Shown in pieces: positions 32,783 through 45,625 of a stretch of DNA of 64,000 nucleotides (its first letter is position 1; the number at the start of each line of letters is the position of its first letter). This DNA is from Diphasiastrum complanatum. Its lineage: Eukaryota > Streptophyta > Lycopodiopsida > Lycopodiales > Lycopodiaceae. The DNA is taken from positions 1-64,000 of the forward strand of contig MU831858.1 of assembly GCA_029204225.1 (NCBI GenBank), read 5' to 3'. The notes beneath the pieces are model-generated. The model made no database searches, was not told where the DNA came from, and saw only the letters and a program-made list of their open reading frames with translations. The translations under genes and the position numbers were made by a program.

Positions 32783-34980
32783 CACGCCGGCTACCTAGTC
32801 CATAGGCGGCAAAGGATACTTGGAAGGGCATGTTCTATCGAATTTGTGCAGGTGAGTTGTTCGCCTTCAAAAGCTCGCTACAGAAAGCTCACCAAAAAAT
32901 CACAGGTGTGGAGCAATGCCAAAGCCGCCTCTCCCCCGAGATTTCTCTGTAGAATTGTTTCGCATCAGCAGAGGAGCACGGGCACATCTTGCACAGACAA
33001 TCGTTCAAAACAGCCATCAACGAATTCTAGAACTTGTCTCCAGGGTTGATTTCATTGTGCTTCACACACGAAAAAGATCTTTGGTCATGACTTCCAGCGA
33101 CAGCTCTCATAACTACAGGTTGAAAACACACAATAGAACTTGGCAGCAAATGGTCTACATCGCACAGTAAAAAGTCCCTTCCAATTTTTATAACGGCACA
33201 ATCTTTCAGAAGATCTGCAACAAAGAATCAAAGAAATGTCATTCACAGAACACGACTGGTCTGGTACATGGAGCTTGATACTCAGTTGATCAATAAAACT
33301 ACTTTTGATTCAAGGCAAGGCACATGACTCCAGTAGCGACAGGTTTCATGCTCTCTGCACACAGGCCACTTTGATCATATCGCTGGCTGCTGTGTCAGAA
33401 AAGAAAAAGCCTTTACTTCAAAACAAGGGCTGCAGGGTTTGCACAACTGAGTGACCCTTCAGCATTCTTCAACGAGACCTTGATGTAGCAGATTCCGTCT
33501 TTCAACTTGAAGTAAAGTTAGGCGTCAGAACTCTGCCTCAGCAGAATCTTGCTCAAACTCCACATTTACAACATGAGTTTGATCAACAGAATTCTGCCTC
33601 GCTGATCCCGTTCAGCAATGCCTTCAATGAATTCATAATCGGCTGCCTCCTTCACATACAGGCCTGGGGATTCTCAAGAACACAACTAAACAAGTTTTCT
33701 GGCTTCTTATCCAGGCCATGAGTCACATGCTTATGCAAATGGGTTTGAAGAGACTTATGACTCAATGCATTCACCAAATGGATCTTCAGGCTAGTTATTG
33801 AACATAAAAGACTCTAGGACATCACCGTCCACACACAAGAAGGAAATGGTTTGTAATCTACACACAAAGGTGTGTCAATTTCTCATACTTTTTGTAATCA
33901 TTACATCATTCATAACATCTAACAAACATCTACCATTCTGTCCACAAAACTTAGGCAAAAGCAAATATGCAAGCACTCATCTGCACAACATAATGAGATC
34001 AAGAACCATGAGTGCCTATCAAGCAAAGAACATCAAAATGCCTAACAAAGGCTGCGAAAACATTGCAAAAGCTGAATCCTCCATAGAGTAGCACAAAATA
34101 GAATCTTTCTTGCTTCTTACATCTCTGAAAATGGTTCTAGGTTATGTATGCATGATCTCCTTCTCTCTTGCTTATAGCAACAGCCTATGGATGAGAGACA
34201 AAAAAAACCCATTTCTAGTAGTTACTACCCCAACGGCCGATCAAAATTTGCCACCTAGCAGCGTATCATTGGTTTGGCCCTCAAAAACCATTACATTGGA
34301 TTTAGGCCTATTATTTGAATCAAAACTTATGGGGCCTCGCTCAAGCCCACATGGCTAAGAGAGTGCGCCATTTGTCATTTAAGCTAGATATTGACACCTT
34401 CCGGCCCTGGCAAACCAGGAACCGAAGGCATAGGCCTTACACTGACATTTATTGTTTATTGATTTATTGGGCATTCAGCCACATTGTGCATGATGAAAAC
34501 ATAACGACTGCAAAAACATTTGACGTTTAAGCATTAGCAATTTAGATACCACTATCCGATTACTTAAAGTTGACAAATCGGTAATGCGGTTGTTTAAGTA
34601 TCAAGTTATCTATGAATCAGACACTCATTGTTCAAGATAATTTCTTTCAGAAACCATTACTAGAGGGGGTAATATTTCTCTCTAACAACCATACTTAATC
34701 ATTGAAAGATAATGGAGTATATGTAAAACATACTACTCACGAAATATAAGAATTATTCTCAAATCTTTTCCCACAAGGAAAATTACTAGATTTCAAGAAT
34801 ATTTTTTCAACCTGATCCTTAACAAGATTTTGAGTTATCCAAACTCTGCGATCCATCAGATAATTAAAGACAGAAGGCATACCAAAACTATTTTAACACC
34901 CTTGTAAAAGAAAATAAACTTTATACAATCACCTAGAACAACTTCTAGAGATTACGAAGTTTTGTTGAATTTTGACTGAA
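32783..34980. other. Gene-poor stretch
   Basis: About 2.2 kb with no recognised gene or element. Open frames at 32916-33170 (FSVELFRISRGARAHLAQTI) and 33798-34091 are unfamiliar and probably chance. 34560-34980 is AT-rich. Confidence 0.45.
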
Positions 34981-35489
34981 TCCAGTGGTTATCCTTGATA
35001 TGTATCGTGGCGTCGAACTGCTTCGGTGATTTGACAACATGGACGACCCAAATGGTGTCGGTGTCTGATCTGCCTAATCTTGTTGATTGATCTAAAAAGA
35101 TGGATAAAAAACATTAGCAGCGTCATGGAAATGATCGCATCCTTTTCTAGGCGATCGGGGATCAAAGGGTCCAAGACTCTGAGGCATCACAAAAATCTCG
35201 TTTGTCCCTAAAGGATCAGAATTATCAAACATATCCATGAATGCCTGCATGTTTGGTGACGCATCGTCATTGCTAAGCTCGCCCTCTAAAAGGGGTGAAC
35301 TATAATTTAAGGCTATTTCAATTTAATCATGATCTTTTGATGTCTGATGCAGATGCCATCTTTACAAATCATAGATATGAATCTGCTCATGTGTTGTCTA
35401 TACACTCATCAAGCCTGACATCTCTGAATGAGAATTGTACAGACATTTTTGTTTTCTATTAGATTCAAATGTAGTTTTTATGTGTGGTC
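34981..35489 (-). other. Possible eroded continuation of the minus Copia relic
   Basis: The minus strand shows scattered coding-like pieces (MFDNSDPLGTNEIFVMPQSL, 35245-35185) but no diagnostic Copia motif. It may be the degraded downstream part of the relic at 35490-36600. Confidence 0.25.
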
Positions 35490-36600
35490 ACTTCTACATG
35501 CTAAAGGGTATCTGATGAATCATCATGGGTTTGATGCACTTGATCTGCAGGTAGGCATACCTTCAAGTGATATAGGTTGTCTTTTCTTCTACCTTGAGTG
35601 ATCAGTGTACTGGTGCTTGCATCAACAACATTGCATGTTTCATATGAGATTGTTACACGCATCTCTGCATCAACTATTCTTGCCACTAATAGCAAGTCCT
35701 GTTGTAGTGTAGACACGAATATAATATCTTCGAGTCGTCTATCTCTGTCGTTTGTGTTGAGCCACAGTGAACCAATACCATTTACTTGATGCTTTGATCC
35801 ATCTCCAAGAATGATAAACCTTGATGGATCTGAACTTCAAAAATTAGACATGATCCGCCTTGATGTAACGACGTGTGAGGTAGATCCTGAATCAAGGATT
35901 ACCTCCTGTGTGTCATGTGTTCATACTGCACACATGTTTGCACAGATGTAGGTAGTCAAATTTCCGTGATTCGATCTTTCTTCGTCCATCTTCGAGCTCT
36001 CTGGCTCCTCGACATAGGATGAACTATTATTGTTCTCCTGTCTGTTTTGAGCTTGTTTGTTTCTTGGGTTCTAGTGGCAGTCCATGGCTACATGACCCTT
36101 CTTATGACCACGGATACACTCAATATTTGGATTTAGCCAACATGAATCAACAGTATGTCCTTCGCATTTGCATATTACGCATGTCTTCTTATCTCCACTC
36201 TACTATTTCGATTTTTCTTTGTTCCTCCATTTACCTTTGTTGGCTCCTTCTGCATGATGATCTTGATCCTGCTTTGGATCTGACTCCCTCTTAGGCTTGA
36301 ATTTCTTCTTTGTTTTCTCCTTGTTGCTGTAGAGAGCTTGGTCAGAAGCATTCTTGTGATCAAGGTGCTCTCGAGCTTCGACTTATTCTCGAATCTCGAC
36401 AATTGTCTTTTTGAGTGTCATAGTAGGATGCTTGCTGCTAGCAGCATTCTGGTTGCTAAAAGAATCTTGGTAAAGCTCTTAATAGATAGGTAAGCTGCTT
36501 CTCTTCTGATACTATATTTTTTCCTCCAATCATTGTACGATTTGGTTGCCCACTCGAAATTGTCAATGACAGGGGTACGCACTTTCTGAACGCAGTAATT
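35490..36600 (-). mobile_element. Copia relic, gag to pre-integrase (minus)
   Basis: Reading leftwards from 36600: eroded gag, zinc-knuckle remains near 36090-36160 (HKKGHVAMDC-like), protease VILDSGSTSHVVTS near 35905, ILGDGSKHQVNGIGSLWLN near 35770, and a pre-integrase part (VSTLQQDLLLVARIVDAEM, 35716-35660; NLYHLKVCLP near 35570). A fossil with several breaks and no LTRs seen. Its right edge abuts the Gypsy relic at 36607. Confidence 0.75.
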
Positions 36601-37033
36601 GAACACTTGCTATTGACCTTCCTACTTGTTCATCGCAAAAGTGCCCCATATGATCCAAGATATAATGGTCAGACTGAGTCCACGAATAAGGTTCTATGTG
36701 AAATTCTCATGAAGACGGTGGAAGCCAATCGGTCAGATTGGGAGTTCAAATTACATGCCGCTCTATGGGCATATTGGACAACACCCAAAAAGGCCACTAG
36801 CACGACACCATTCCAACTCACATATGGACAAGAGGCCATGATGCCTATAGAATTCTACATCCCATCTTTACGGATAGCCTATGATTTCCAACTAGATGAA
36901 AGTTAGATCCTTTCCCATAGGCTATTCCACCTCTATTAGCTTTGCGAAACAAGAGTCATTAGTGTGCATGCACAACAAGTGCACAAAAGATGTCAACAAG
37001 ATTGGCATGACTGCCATATTAAGCTGAAGAAAT

Positions 37034-38175
37034 GTTGGCTGATTCTTCTTTCTGTCTACTAGTTCTGCTTGTTTGCTTCTTGTTACAGCTTATGCTACCT
37101 CCATTCTGGTTGTTAGCTGGGCATGTTCTTGATCATTTCTATTTGGTTCAATGCCCAGATCAGGCAGCAGATTCTCGGGGTTGTAGTATGGTTCAACCTG
37201 TCACGGATACTCAGATTTCGAACACTCTTGAACTCTTGAAATCACTTGCAATCATTTTACCATGCAAGCACACCAAGAATGCCCAAAAATAGCTCTTCTT
37301 GAAACACGGTTGGACATTATTATGGCACTTAAAAACATAAAGCTAAAATGGATCATTGCAAACTAAACTAAAATCAGATCCTACACTACTTTACTTGCAT
37401 AAATTGACAAAACAAGAAACAAAAACTAATCTACAGCATGTTAGAAGTCCAAGAATCAAGAAACTAACCAACCTTTTGATTCTTGGACATCCCAAGAACA
37501 TCAAGAACTAGAATGTTAGAGAATATGCAAGATTTATGCCACATTTCTAGCCTATTTAGTTTACTTGAATGCTGTCTCCTACATTAATCCACAAGAAAAC
37601 ATGAAATCTAATCCACAACTAGGAAAGCAAGAAAACTAATCCACTCTAAATCAACAACCACACACAATATGAATGGAAGAGCATGATCATAGGGGCATCA
37701 CTCAAGAAAACCATCATGATCAAGGAGCTTAGTGTAGCATGAAACTCATGGGAAATCTTCTTATTAAGCATGGAGTAGATACAATGCAAAAAGCTCCTCT
37801 TCACAAAGAGGGAGTCTATTAAATAAGCAAGAGAGCTCCTTAGGTGACATCCTAGTGGAATTTCCACATTTCACAAATTACAAGTGGAATATTGCTCTCC
37901 AATAGAGGTCACCATCAAAAGGTGGCTCACTCTACTTTCTTTAAGAGGGGTCTACTTGCATTTATTACATTTGCTTAGAAATACTAGTTCCTACATGGTC
38001 ATGCCATCTTCCGGGATTCACCATGAGGCTTACATAGTTATTGCTTGTTATTACTAACTAGCATTTCTCGGCTCTCATACTCAGCTCTCAGTCTTCATAA
38101 GTCTCGTCTTCTTAGGGACCTCCTCGGTCTAAGGTGAGAGGTGCTCTTGAGTTGCGCTATCCGAGTATCTTGGGG
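37034..38175 (-). mobile_element. LTR-like insertion (possible solo LTR) in Gypsy-C
   Basis: The insertion starts TGTTGGCTGATT and ends AATCAGCCA(A), so its ends are an inverted repeat (TTGGCTGATT/AATCAGCCAA) in TG...CA style. Inside, ATTAAGCATGGAGTAGATACA (in part, 37765) recalls the ATTAAGCATGGAAATAGAGTACA block (in part) of Tat-like LTR copies A and B, and a TATTTAATAG lies on the minus strand. No coding. A solo LTR of a distant Tat-like family, minus orientation, fits best. The target duplication is masked by A-rich sequence. Confidence 0.45.
37447..37488. other. Perfect 13-bp stem hairpin
   Basis: GTCCAAGAATCAA (37447-37459) and TTGATTCTTGGAC (37476-37488) are exact reverse complements with a 16-base loop, inside the LTR-like insertion. 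Confidence 0.7.
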
Positions 38176-38405
38176 ATTCGACAAAATCAGCCAAAAAGGA
38201 ATTTAAAGAAGGAGATAGAGTCCTTCTCTATCAAACGAAAGTACATAAAGTCAAACTTAAGTTTACTGGCCAAGGTCCCTATATCATTGATCAGATCTTT
38301 GCCTCGAGCTACACTAAACTTAAAGCTCTCGAAGACATTCCTTTGGACATAGTAGTGAACAAGAGTACATTATGGCGATATCATGAGCCCTGCTATTACT
38401 TAGAC

Positions 38406-39376
38406 ATGTATCGATTGATTGTGTGTTATGTGTGTGTGCATGCATGTTTGTAATTTCTGTCATTTAGTGATATTGTTTATTTTTTCTTTTTAAATTCATT
38501 TTGTACACCCTTTTCCATTGAATTGTCTGCATGTTGAACAATCAATACTTCTTAGGATAGTTTAGGTTTGATTTCTCGCAAAATGTTTATATGTAATTTT
38601 TCTTTCAATCAGAGTTTTTATTTGTAGCCAGTGTTATCACACATCGAAAGTATTTGATTTGTTCAATTTGGCTGAGCAGTTTGTGAGATATCATCAGTCA
38701 AAGTTGAATGTTGACCAAGTCTTGTTTTTAAGAAAAATTTGGAACCAAATTTGTTTTCCAAATTTAGGTCATATGGTCAGACTCAAAAAAGGATAAGTTC
38801 GAATGGGGTGTTCACGTCTGAATTTTTTTTATTTTTTATTTTATTTTTTGAAACTAGGTCCGCATGAGAACTTATCCGAGTGGGAATTTACGTCTGACTT
38901 GAATTTGCGTCCAACTGGGAGTACGTCTGACGGGTTGGGTGGAGTTACACATGACAGAGAGACCCGAAGGGGTTATGTTCGAGAGGTTTTACAATTTACG
39001 TCCGCCAAAGGCACGTTTTTTGTTGTCGTTGTTGTTGTTTGCGTCTGATGGGCAGGTGCTACGTTTGATGGGCAGAGGTGCTGGCACACGTCAGGGTGGG
39101 AGTTTTTTTTTTACCTCACTTATATCACTATCATACAGGTTCCAGGTCATAGAGTGCGTAGCCAATGATAACCATGTTCCAAAACAAGAATCATCTTAAT
39201 GTTTGAAGCTAGCCTCACTTATTCTTGCAAGCGAGATAATCCAATCCACAACACACCGATCTATTGCAAGGAATTAATCACTACTTTAAAAAAAAAAAAA
39301 AAGACTACTTGCACAAGCTACTAGGCAGCATTCTACCCAACGTGGAGTGCCAGAACTAAGCCAAGTGTTTTGAGAC
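38406..39376. other. Sequence after Gypsy-C with ACGTCTGA motifs
   Basis: No coding recognised. ACGTCTGA(A/C) or close variants (GCGTCTGATGGGCAG, ACGTTTGATGGGCAG) recur about eight times between 38813 and 39090. A poly(A) run of ~15 lies near 39288-39302. This may be the 3' untranslated part or LTR of Gypsy-C. Confidence 0.4.
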
Positions 39377-40010
39377 ATGAAACCTAGCAAGTGTACTATA
39401 GAAATTTACTTGATCTCATTTATTGATTTTTCCAAGAAGCTCGCAATGGCTCGACCTTTTCTGGAGCAATTAAACTTTGACACACAACTTTTCTACGGTG
39501 TGCAACATGAATGTTTGGTGCGTGCGACTTATTCTACATTTGATGATGAGCTCCAGACATTCAGGATCCCTAGATACAAAGATGAGGATCCAATTCCTAT
39601 ATCACCACATATTCTAAAGCACTTGGGGTTCCCAAATGAAGGAGAGCCTATGCATGGCAGAGGAAAATCTTTTGATAGGAATTACTTGACACAACTCTTT
39701 ACAGAAGATGGTGACACCTCCATCTACAACAATGATGGTTACGCCGTCAAACTCATCTCGGATCCAGGACTTAGGGCAACGGTGGACCTCTTGCATTACA
39801 CAATCATCAAAATTTGACAAGATTCCAAGCCGTACTTTTTCACCCTATCATTTGGCTTGGCAAAACTTGTTACACGTCACTTCATGTGGGCAGAATAGAT
39901 AAGTATCAAATTATGTGCACTCAAAGCACGAAAACCTCTCACAAAGTGCAAATATCTCCTGCATATGGAATATTGCGGAACAGCTCTCCCGCTACAATTA
40001 GCTGCTAGAT
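39377..40010 (+). pseudogene. Unrecognised coding-like stretch
   Basis: The frame at 39377-39817 (146 codons; a likelier start is MARPFLEQLNFDTQLFYGVQ at 39446) reads RATYSTFDDELQTFRIPRYK, EDPIPISPHILKHLGFPNEG and KLISDPGLRATVDLLHYTII. A second frame from 39810 goes on with FTLSFGLAKLVTRHFMWA. Protein-like composition across both suggests a decayed gene. The ISPHILKHLGFPNEGEP piece loosely recalls the N-terminal part of plant Gypsy gag-like or plant-mobile-domain proteins. That is an impression only, not a match. Confidence 0.4.
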
Positions 40011-40690
40011 GCAAAAACAGTCTAATAGAAAGCTTATGCTAAGTATGATCACAACTTTAAGTGTTCTAGTTGCCCAATAGGATCTTAAAAATTAGTTCAT
40101 ACTCACAAAAATGAGAGTACAATCCACCGAAGAGATTAGAAATGGTTTGCGTGTGTGTGGTATTACTGGAAATCAGATTCAATATGAAGTTTAGTTCTGA
40201 AATAGATTGAAATAGCCGTGTGATAGCGCAAGTTCCTCAGACATCAAAGACATCCATCGTCTGATCAGAAACTGAGGAGTCGTAGACGTTCATGTTATGA
40301 TCAGAGTGAGTGAACAGATGTTATCAAACAACAACAAAGTGCATTCGAATCACAATAAGCATTCATGCACGTTATACATAGATAGAAAAGCGTATTGCTG
40401 CTATATTACACTGAAGCACAACAATGACAGTTACAACCAGAATGACGACATAACTAGGAGGCTCACAATCATTCGTCTCATGGATGGAGCATCTCAAGTA
40501 ATCTGTGCTTGGATGATCTATTTATAGATTGCATCCATGTATTAGCTACATTAAATGTTTGTCATCTAATTAGGTAAGCCGTTGTACTTGAAAGTATATG
40601 GCTTTTGTAACAACTGTACATGGTATATACGGTCAACGAATTAGGAATGTTGATGCGAAAAAGGATGTCGAAAATTCTCTCACTTTACGT
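40011..40690. other. Spacer, nothing firm
   Basis: No gene or element recognised. Confidence 0.5.
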
Positions 40691-40985
40691 GAGTGATTTT
40701 CTCTCTCTTAGCAAATTTCGAAAAGTGGCTAGGAACGTTCATTCAAAATAAACGACCTTCGTTTTTTCTCTCTCTTCAGGTTTTTCACGAAAAAGTCGAA
40801 GGTGCCCTAAAGTAGTTCAAGTCTTGAAGTAGATGATCTTCATGGATTTTCTCTCTCTTCGCAAACATTTCGCGAAAAAGCCGAAGGTGCTCTAAAATGG
40901 TTGAACTTTGAACTGTGCCTAAGTGTCGCATTTCGAGGAAATGCAAAAAAGCCGACACTGTGGCAAACATAGTTCATTTCTGCAG
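40691..40985. repeat. Degenerate tandem repeat, ~70-80 bp unit
   Basis: TTTTCTCTCTCTT followed by an A/T-rich piece and CGAAAAAG(T/C)CGAAGGTGC recurs at about 40697, 40764 and 40845. After the third copy comes GTGTCGCATTTCGAGG facing AAGCCGACAC, a weak inverted pair. No coding. Confidence 0.6.
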
Positions 40986-42417
40986 ACTGTCGCAAAAGTA
41001 ATGTATTTCTACATACTTGTTCTAAATGCTAATCTTGTGGAAGTCCTTGAAGATGGGCAAGTCGTTAATGACTTCAAATTATTGAGCTTAACATCTGAAC
41101 TTGAAATTATTATAGGATTGGTTATCCTTTGCTGGAGATCAGCTGGAAGCCCATTGTAGACATTCTTCAAATAAATTGGTTGTCTAAGTTTGTGATTCAC
41201 GTAGGTATCAAATGTGCAGACGTAGAACCAAAGTTGGTTTCACCTGACCCTAGATCAATGATCAACAAACGTGTAGGAAGGATCATGAAATAGAAATTAG
41301 TCATTCACCAAGGAGACAACTGTGGGCTTAATTTCCAATAGGATCTGATGAGGATCTTATTTATTTGGAGGATTTATCGGTTAGTATACATTTGGAACCA
41401 CAAAGAACACTCAGAACCAGAGATAAACAATTGAAAAATTCTTCTATCTTTGAGTGCTTGTTCAAGTGGAAGGTACATATTGAAGATGATGATTTATGGA
41501 AAGAGTTGGAAGCATAAAGAAGAACTTTCCTGATTTTCTCTTGAGGATAGAAGTACTTCAAAGGGAAAAGAATGTTACACCCATGTCCAAAATATAGGGT
41601 TCGAAATAATCCTTGACGTGGATATTAGGTACTCTAGTGTACGAGGATTGAAATTGGAAATCCTACAGGAAATATTCCTTGGCTCTTGAGGCCTATATAT
41701 CTAGTAGAAACTCACCCATCTCCACAACCAGTTTCCAATTCCAATTGCTAGGATCCTCTCTTCTCGTGCATTCACTCACTTGGCTCAAGGGTGAAGCAGT
41801 TAGGGGTTTGACTATCTATTTCCAGTTGCCACAGGATAAAGTAAGGTTTTCAAAGTATGAAAATTTTGAAAAAAAGATGGCATTGATTTTGCTATTCATT
41901 GATCTAGGAGGTAGGGCTAAAAAATAAGTCGGACAGTTTTCATTAATGAGTATACGTATTGTAAAAGTCCAAAAATGATGTTGACATAAATGGTCTTTAA
42001 GAATGTTTGGAGATCATTTTTTTTGTGTTTTTTTAAATCTTTGATTGATGATGTGTTATTTATTGTCTTTGCTGACTCCTTTATTAACATCAAATAACCA
42101 CAAAATACACTTAAAGTGAATCAAAACTTGGACCAAACTATAGTTGTTTGCAAAACTTTCAAAACCTTGCCAATAGTAAAAAAGTGAGCCAAGAGGTTTA
42201 ATGAAAATTTTAGATTCCCAACGACAACACCAAATGTAGCCAAAATTATCCTCACTATAGAAAAGCATAGGAGTGGTTCTTGGGCTTGTTATTTCATAGT
42301 ATAGTGCACAAGCATAATTCTGAAGGAGACTTAAGCTGCATGTGGCTCCTACTTTACTTTTTTAGCTTTTTCTCCAACCAACATTCAACAAAAAACAAGC
42401 ACTCACTACTTCTAACT
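40986..42417. other. Gene-poor stretch
   Basis: Short minus-strand frames at 41200-41009 (IYLKNVYNGLPADLQQRI) and 41561-41361 look faintly protein-like, but I cannot name them. Nothing else recognised. Confidence 0.4.
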
Positions 42418-43150
42418 GTTAGAAATTGTGAACTCCTGTAACTTTGAAACGAAGCGAAATGAAGCGAAGCAAAGGTTGAAAGACAAACATACCTCAAAAA
42501 CCATAAAGCACGAAATGAAGCGAAGGGCGAAGGGCGAACAATTCGCGAAAGTCAAACATACCTCGAGGACCAAAAGACACGACACGAAACAAAACGAAAA
42601 AAAACGAAGGAGAATATATTGTGCTGCCAGCTGGCATCTCAACGGGCGTGATGTCTTGTATTTCATGCTCAACTGAAAGAGTTAGCAATAATAGAGAATA
42701 ACTAAGTAGTTGATTAGCGTTAACTATTTTTGTAATTCTCTGTTTAGCTATCTTGTAAACTCCACACAATGGAGATATAAACACAATTTTTGATCAACAC
42801 AATATAGAGTAGAAAAAGAAAAGAATAGAAAAAGATAGAAAAACGAAAATAGCTGTGCATGAAAGTCTGCCAATGAGCAGAGCACAATGATTGAGTTGAG
42901 TGTGAGCCCGCCGATGAGTGAGACACTGATCATCTTGCTCAAAACACAAAAACTGATAATGCAACTACTGTCTTCTCCATTTCCTTGTTTTTCGTCGTCT
43001 TGATTGCTGGAATGATTTATGTTCCGTGATGTGTAGTCGCATGTCTAGGATCTTATAAACTTTCGCAAAAGAAAACTGAATGAAAAGAATCTGTTAGTGA
43101 AACCAATCCATTCGTGACATAGAGAGCACTGAGGTTATCTCTATTGATAT
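42418..43150 (+). other. Possible LTR/leader before Copia-E
   Basis: TGTTAGAAATTGTG at 42418 looks like an LTR start. CGAAGCGAAATGAAGCGAAG-type repeats and a ~70-bp two-copy tandem (CAAACATACCTC at 42484 and 42554) follow. GGAGATATAAACACA at 42770 may be the promoter/transcript part. No end, primer site or partner LTR was found. Confidence 0.3.
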
Positions 43151-43179
43151 TTTAATAATGATCCTCTAGGAAACACAAT

Positions 43180-44500
43180 ATGGCTATAATGATCCAGACG
43201 ATGATAGCAATCATTCTTGATGGTGGAAACCACAGAGTGTGGAAATTCAAAATTAAAACGCTTCTGAAGGGTGAAGGCATCTGGTCGGTGACTGAACTCA
43301 CAGAGGTGCAGCCTCCAAAGAGAGACTCGAGTAGAGCTGAGTGGATCAGAAAGTATGAGCGTGCAATGGCGATCATCGTTTCGTCCATCAAGGAAGAACT
43401 ACTCATGCAGATTGAAGATTGTGAAGCAGCCATGTAGCATGGAAAAGACTAAAGCAGAAATACGAGTAGGGATTGCCAATTCAGTGATGCATTTTCACAA
43501 TCAGCTGCAATGCATACGATGGGATGGCAACCAGTTGGATCAGCATGTTGAGAAGATCAGAACGATCTTCGCTCAACTCACTGCATTAGGTCAGGAACAC
43601 CCGATGATATGACATTCGACAAAGCAATCAATCTTGTCACTGATGAGAGACTGATGAGGGATGAAGGAAAAGAAAACAATGATCAAGAGAAAGCTCTTTT
43701 CACAAAAGGAAGGAAGAAGAACAAGAACAAGCCCAGATTTGACAAGACAAAGTCTTCGAGTAGAGGCAAGAATAATCAACAATCTTCTTCTTGTGATCAC
43801 TGTCACAAACCAGGACACACAGCCAATAAGTGCTTGTTCAATCCAACAATACCTTGCATGCACTACAAGAAGAAGGGGCACTCTGCATGCAATTGCAGAT
43901 TCAACCCAAAAAATGCAAATGTTGTAGAGTCATCCAAGGATGTAGATGGAGGTGATGAAGCTTTCACAATATTTGATGAAGCTTCAACAAGTTACATTGA
44001 ATAAGACTACAATGTAGTCATTGATTCAGGAGCAACCTCACACATCACCTACAACAAGAGAATCTTGATCGACTTCAGAGAGCTCAAAAACAACAGAGTA
44101 GTGATTCTAGGTGATGGGAGCTGATACAATGTCAAAGGCATCGGGACTCTACAGTTGTGAACATTGTCAGATCAAGCAGAGCTACCAGGAGCACTCTATG
44201 TACCTTCGCTAAGAAAAGACTTGCTATCAGTCTCCAACATGGCAGGTCTTGGAATTCGAGTTCTATTCGATGGAAATACATGCTTCATGATCGAGAAAAC
44301 AACAAACAAATTGTTGACAGTTGGATGCAGAGAAGGAAATCTCTACCAAGCCAAGATAATCAGCAATTCTGATAACATATTAAATGCATCAGAAAATGAA
44401 GATGAGCTCTGGCACAGAAGAATGTATTATCTAAACATGTGGAGCCTGTATGACATGTGTAAGAAAGACATAGTCACAAGTCTGAAGACATCTAGACCCG
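43180..44500 (+). mobile_element. Copia-E relic, gag and protease
   Basis: Copia gag with LDGGNHRVWKFKIKTLLKGE (43210), a UBN2-like middle, then two zinc knuckles, CDHCHKPGHTANKC (43795) and a second CxH variant CMHYKKKGHSACNC (43855). The protease region follows: NVVIDSGATSHITYNK near 44010, LGDGS and the pre-integrase start (YVPSLRKDLLSVSNMAGLG, 44200; REGNLYQAKI; WHRRMYYLNM). It is cut at 44500 by the Tat-like LTR. A fossil with several breaks. Its gag is closer in style to the minus relic at 8930-9990 than to Copia-1, -2 or -3. Confidence 0.82.
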
Positions 44501-45321
44501 TGTAGGGTCGAAGATCTCGCATAGTAGTAGCCCTCCCGCTTGTCAACAAGGGTTAGAACATTGGATAGATACCTAATTATGTAAAGATGCTACTTTTAGA
44601 TAGTTCTCATTTTTTACACTAACACTACCACCTTTAACACTACTCCCACTAACCCTACTCCACTAAACTAGCATTTAACATGATTTGTAGTGAAAGAGAA
44701 GAATAGAATAGAAGAGAGAAAGAGAGTAATAGAGAGAAGGTGAAGAGAGAGTGTGAGGGTGGACGTTAGCTCAAATGCTCATTGTACTTGCTAAGGGAGA
44801 AACATAAACTATTGAAACAAAAAAGCATGAACTTGAAAGCAAATGTAAAACAACAAGAGCAATAGCAAGCATTGAATAGCAAATGAGAATGTTTCTCTTT
44901 AAAAAATGGTAGAGTTTCCTCCTCCTCATTAAGCATCCAAATAGTATACAAATGGTGTCTTTTTATAAATGGGGAAGGCCCTTGCCCCAAAATTCTACTG
45001 GCTAATATTCACAATGATCCTATCCATTCATTTTGGACCCAACTTGATCCAAGGGTCCATAAAAAGTACATTAGAATTCACAAGATTCATGTGAGTCCAA
45101 AAGTGGACCCAACTCTAAAAAGTAAACTCTAAGTTTTAAAATGACTTTGGGCCTCAAGTTTTATTTTAATTATAAAGGGCTCAAGTCTATTATTTCTATT
45201 TACAATTAGCTCGCGTGCTCATTGGGCCATGGACTTATACGCGCAGGAAGCCATGCCCTCGCAGCACATTTATTATTAAATTTAACCCTTTGCTTACATT
45301 GTGTTGGGAATACCCCCAACA
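44501..45321 (-). repeat. Tat-like LTR, copy B (solo)
   Basis: It starts TGTAGGGTC like copy A (7404) and follows it for ~490 bp. It ends near 45321 in a CCCCCAACA stretch. No primer site or coding adjoins it, so it is best read as a solo LTR that inserted into Copia-E. GACCC occurs on both outer sides (44495-44499 and 45323-45327) but one base off the LTR ends, so the target duplication is not certain. TATA-like ATTTATAAAA lies on the minus strand at about 44960. Confidence 0.55.
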
Positions 45322-45625
45322 GGACCCACGACCTAAAGTAGTGACGGTCCCTCGGCACTCTGAGGGAGCATGAATGGGTCATGTACAGTGTGTGTGCTTA
45401 AGAATGTCTTTGCTATTGCATGAATTGTTCTAATTGTGTGTAGAACTACTTGTGATCAGTGAACACAATCGCTTAGAAAGAGAGCTACTTTATCAATCAC
45501 AAATGCAAGAGATTAAGCCAGTGACTGAGGTGTCATAGATCACCATGTACTAAGCAAAAACAAGACATAAAGAATAGCATTATTGCAATAACAGAAATGA
45601 AATGCACAATAAAAATATGTACATT
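45322..45625. other. Spacer between LTR copy B and RX-a
   Basis: Nothing coding. A CCTCGGCACTCTGAGGG imperfect hairpin lies at 45350-45366. Confidence 0.4.

Larger units (their letters stand above)
36601..38405 (+). mobile_element. Gypsy-C relic (integrase), split by an LTR-like insertion
   Basis: 36610-37031 encodes the later integrase part of a Tat-like Gypsy element: VHRKSAPYDPRYNGQTESTN, ALWAYWTTPKKATSTTPFQL, TYGQEAMMPIEFYIPS and WHDCHIKLK. 38165-38400 continues with KEFKEGDRVLLYQTKVHK and a C-terminal tail to LWRYHEPCYYLD. Between them lies a ~1.1 kb insertion (37034-38175). The protein is close to Gypsy-B in this region but not the same copy. Broken, with a few breaks apart from the insertion. 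Confidence 0.8.

Noticed and set aside
40691-40985. A third, inverted RX copy
   Set aside because: GTGTCGCATTT and GAAGGTGCCC pieces recall RX, but their order and spacing do not match in either direction.
42412-42784. Phe/Ser-rich minus-strand frames (FCFVSCLLVLEV style) that look like membrane proteins
   Set aside because: They are reverse translations of GAA/GCGAA-rich repeats; the hydrophobicity is a composition effect.
43180-44000. Host zinc-finger gene with two CCHC motifs
   Set aside because: The motifs follow a UBN2-like gag and precede DSGATSH protease, so they are Copia zinc knuckles.
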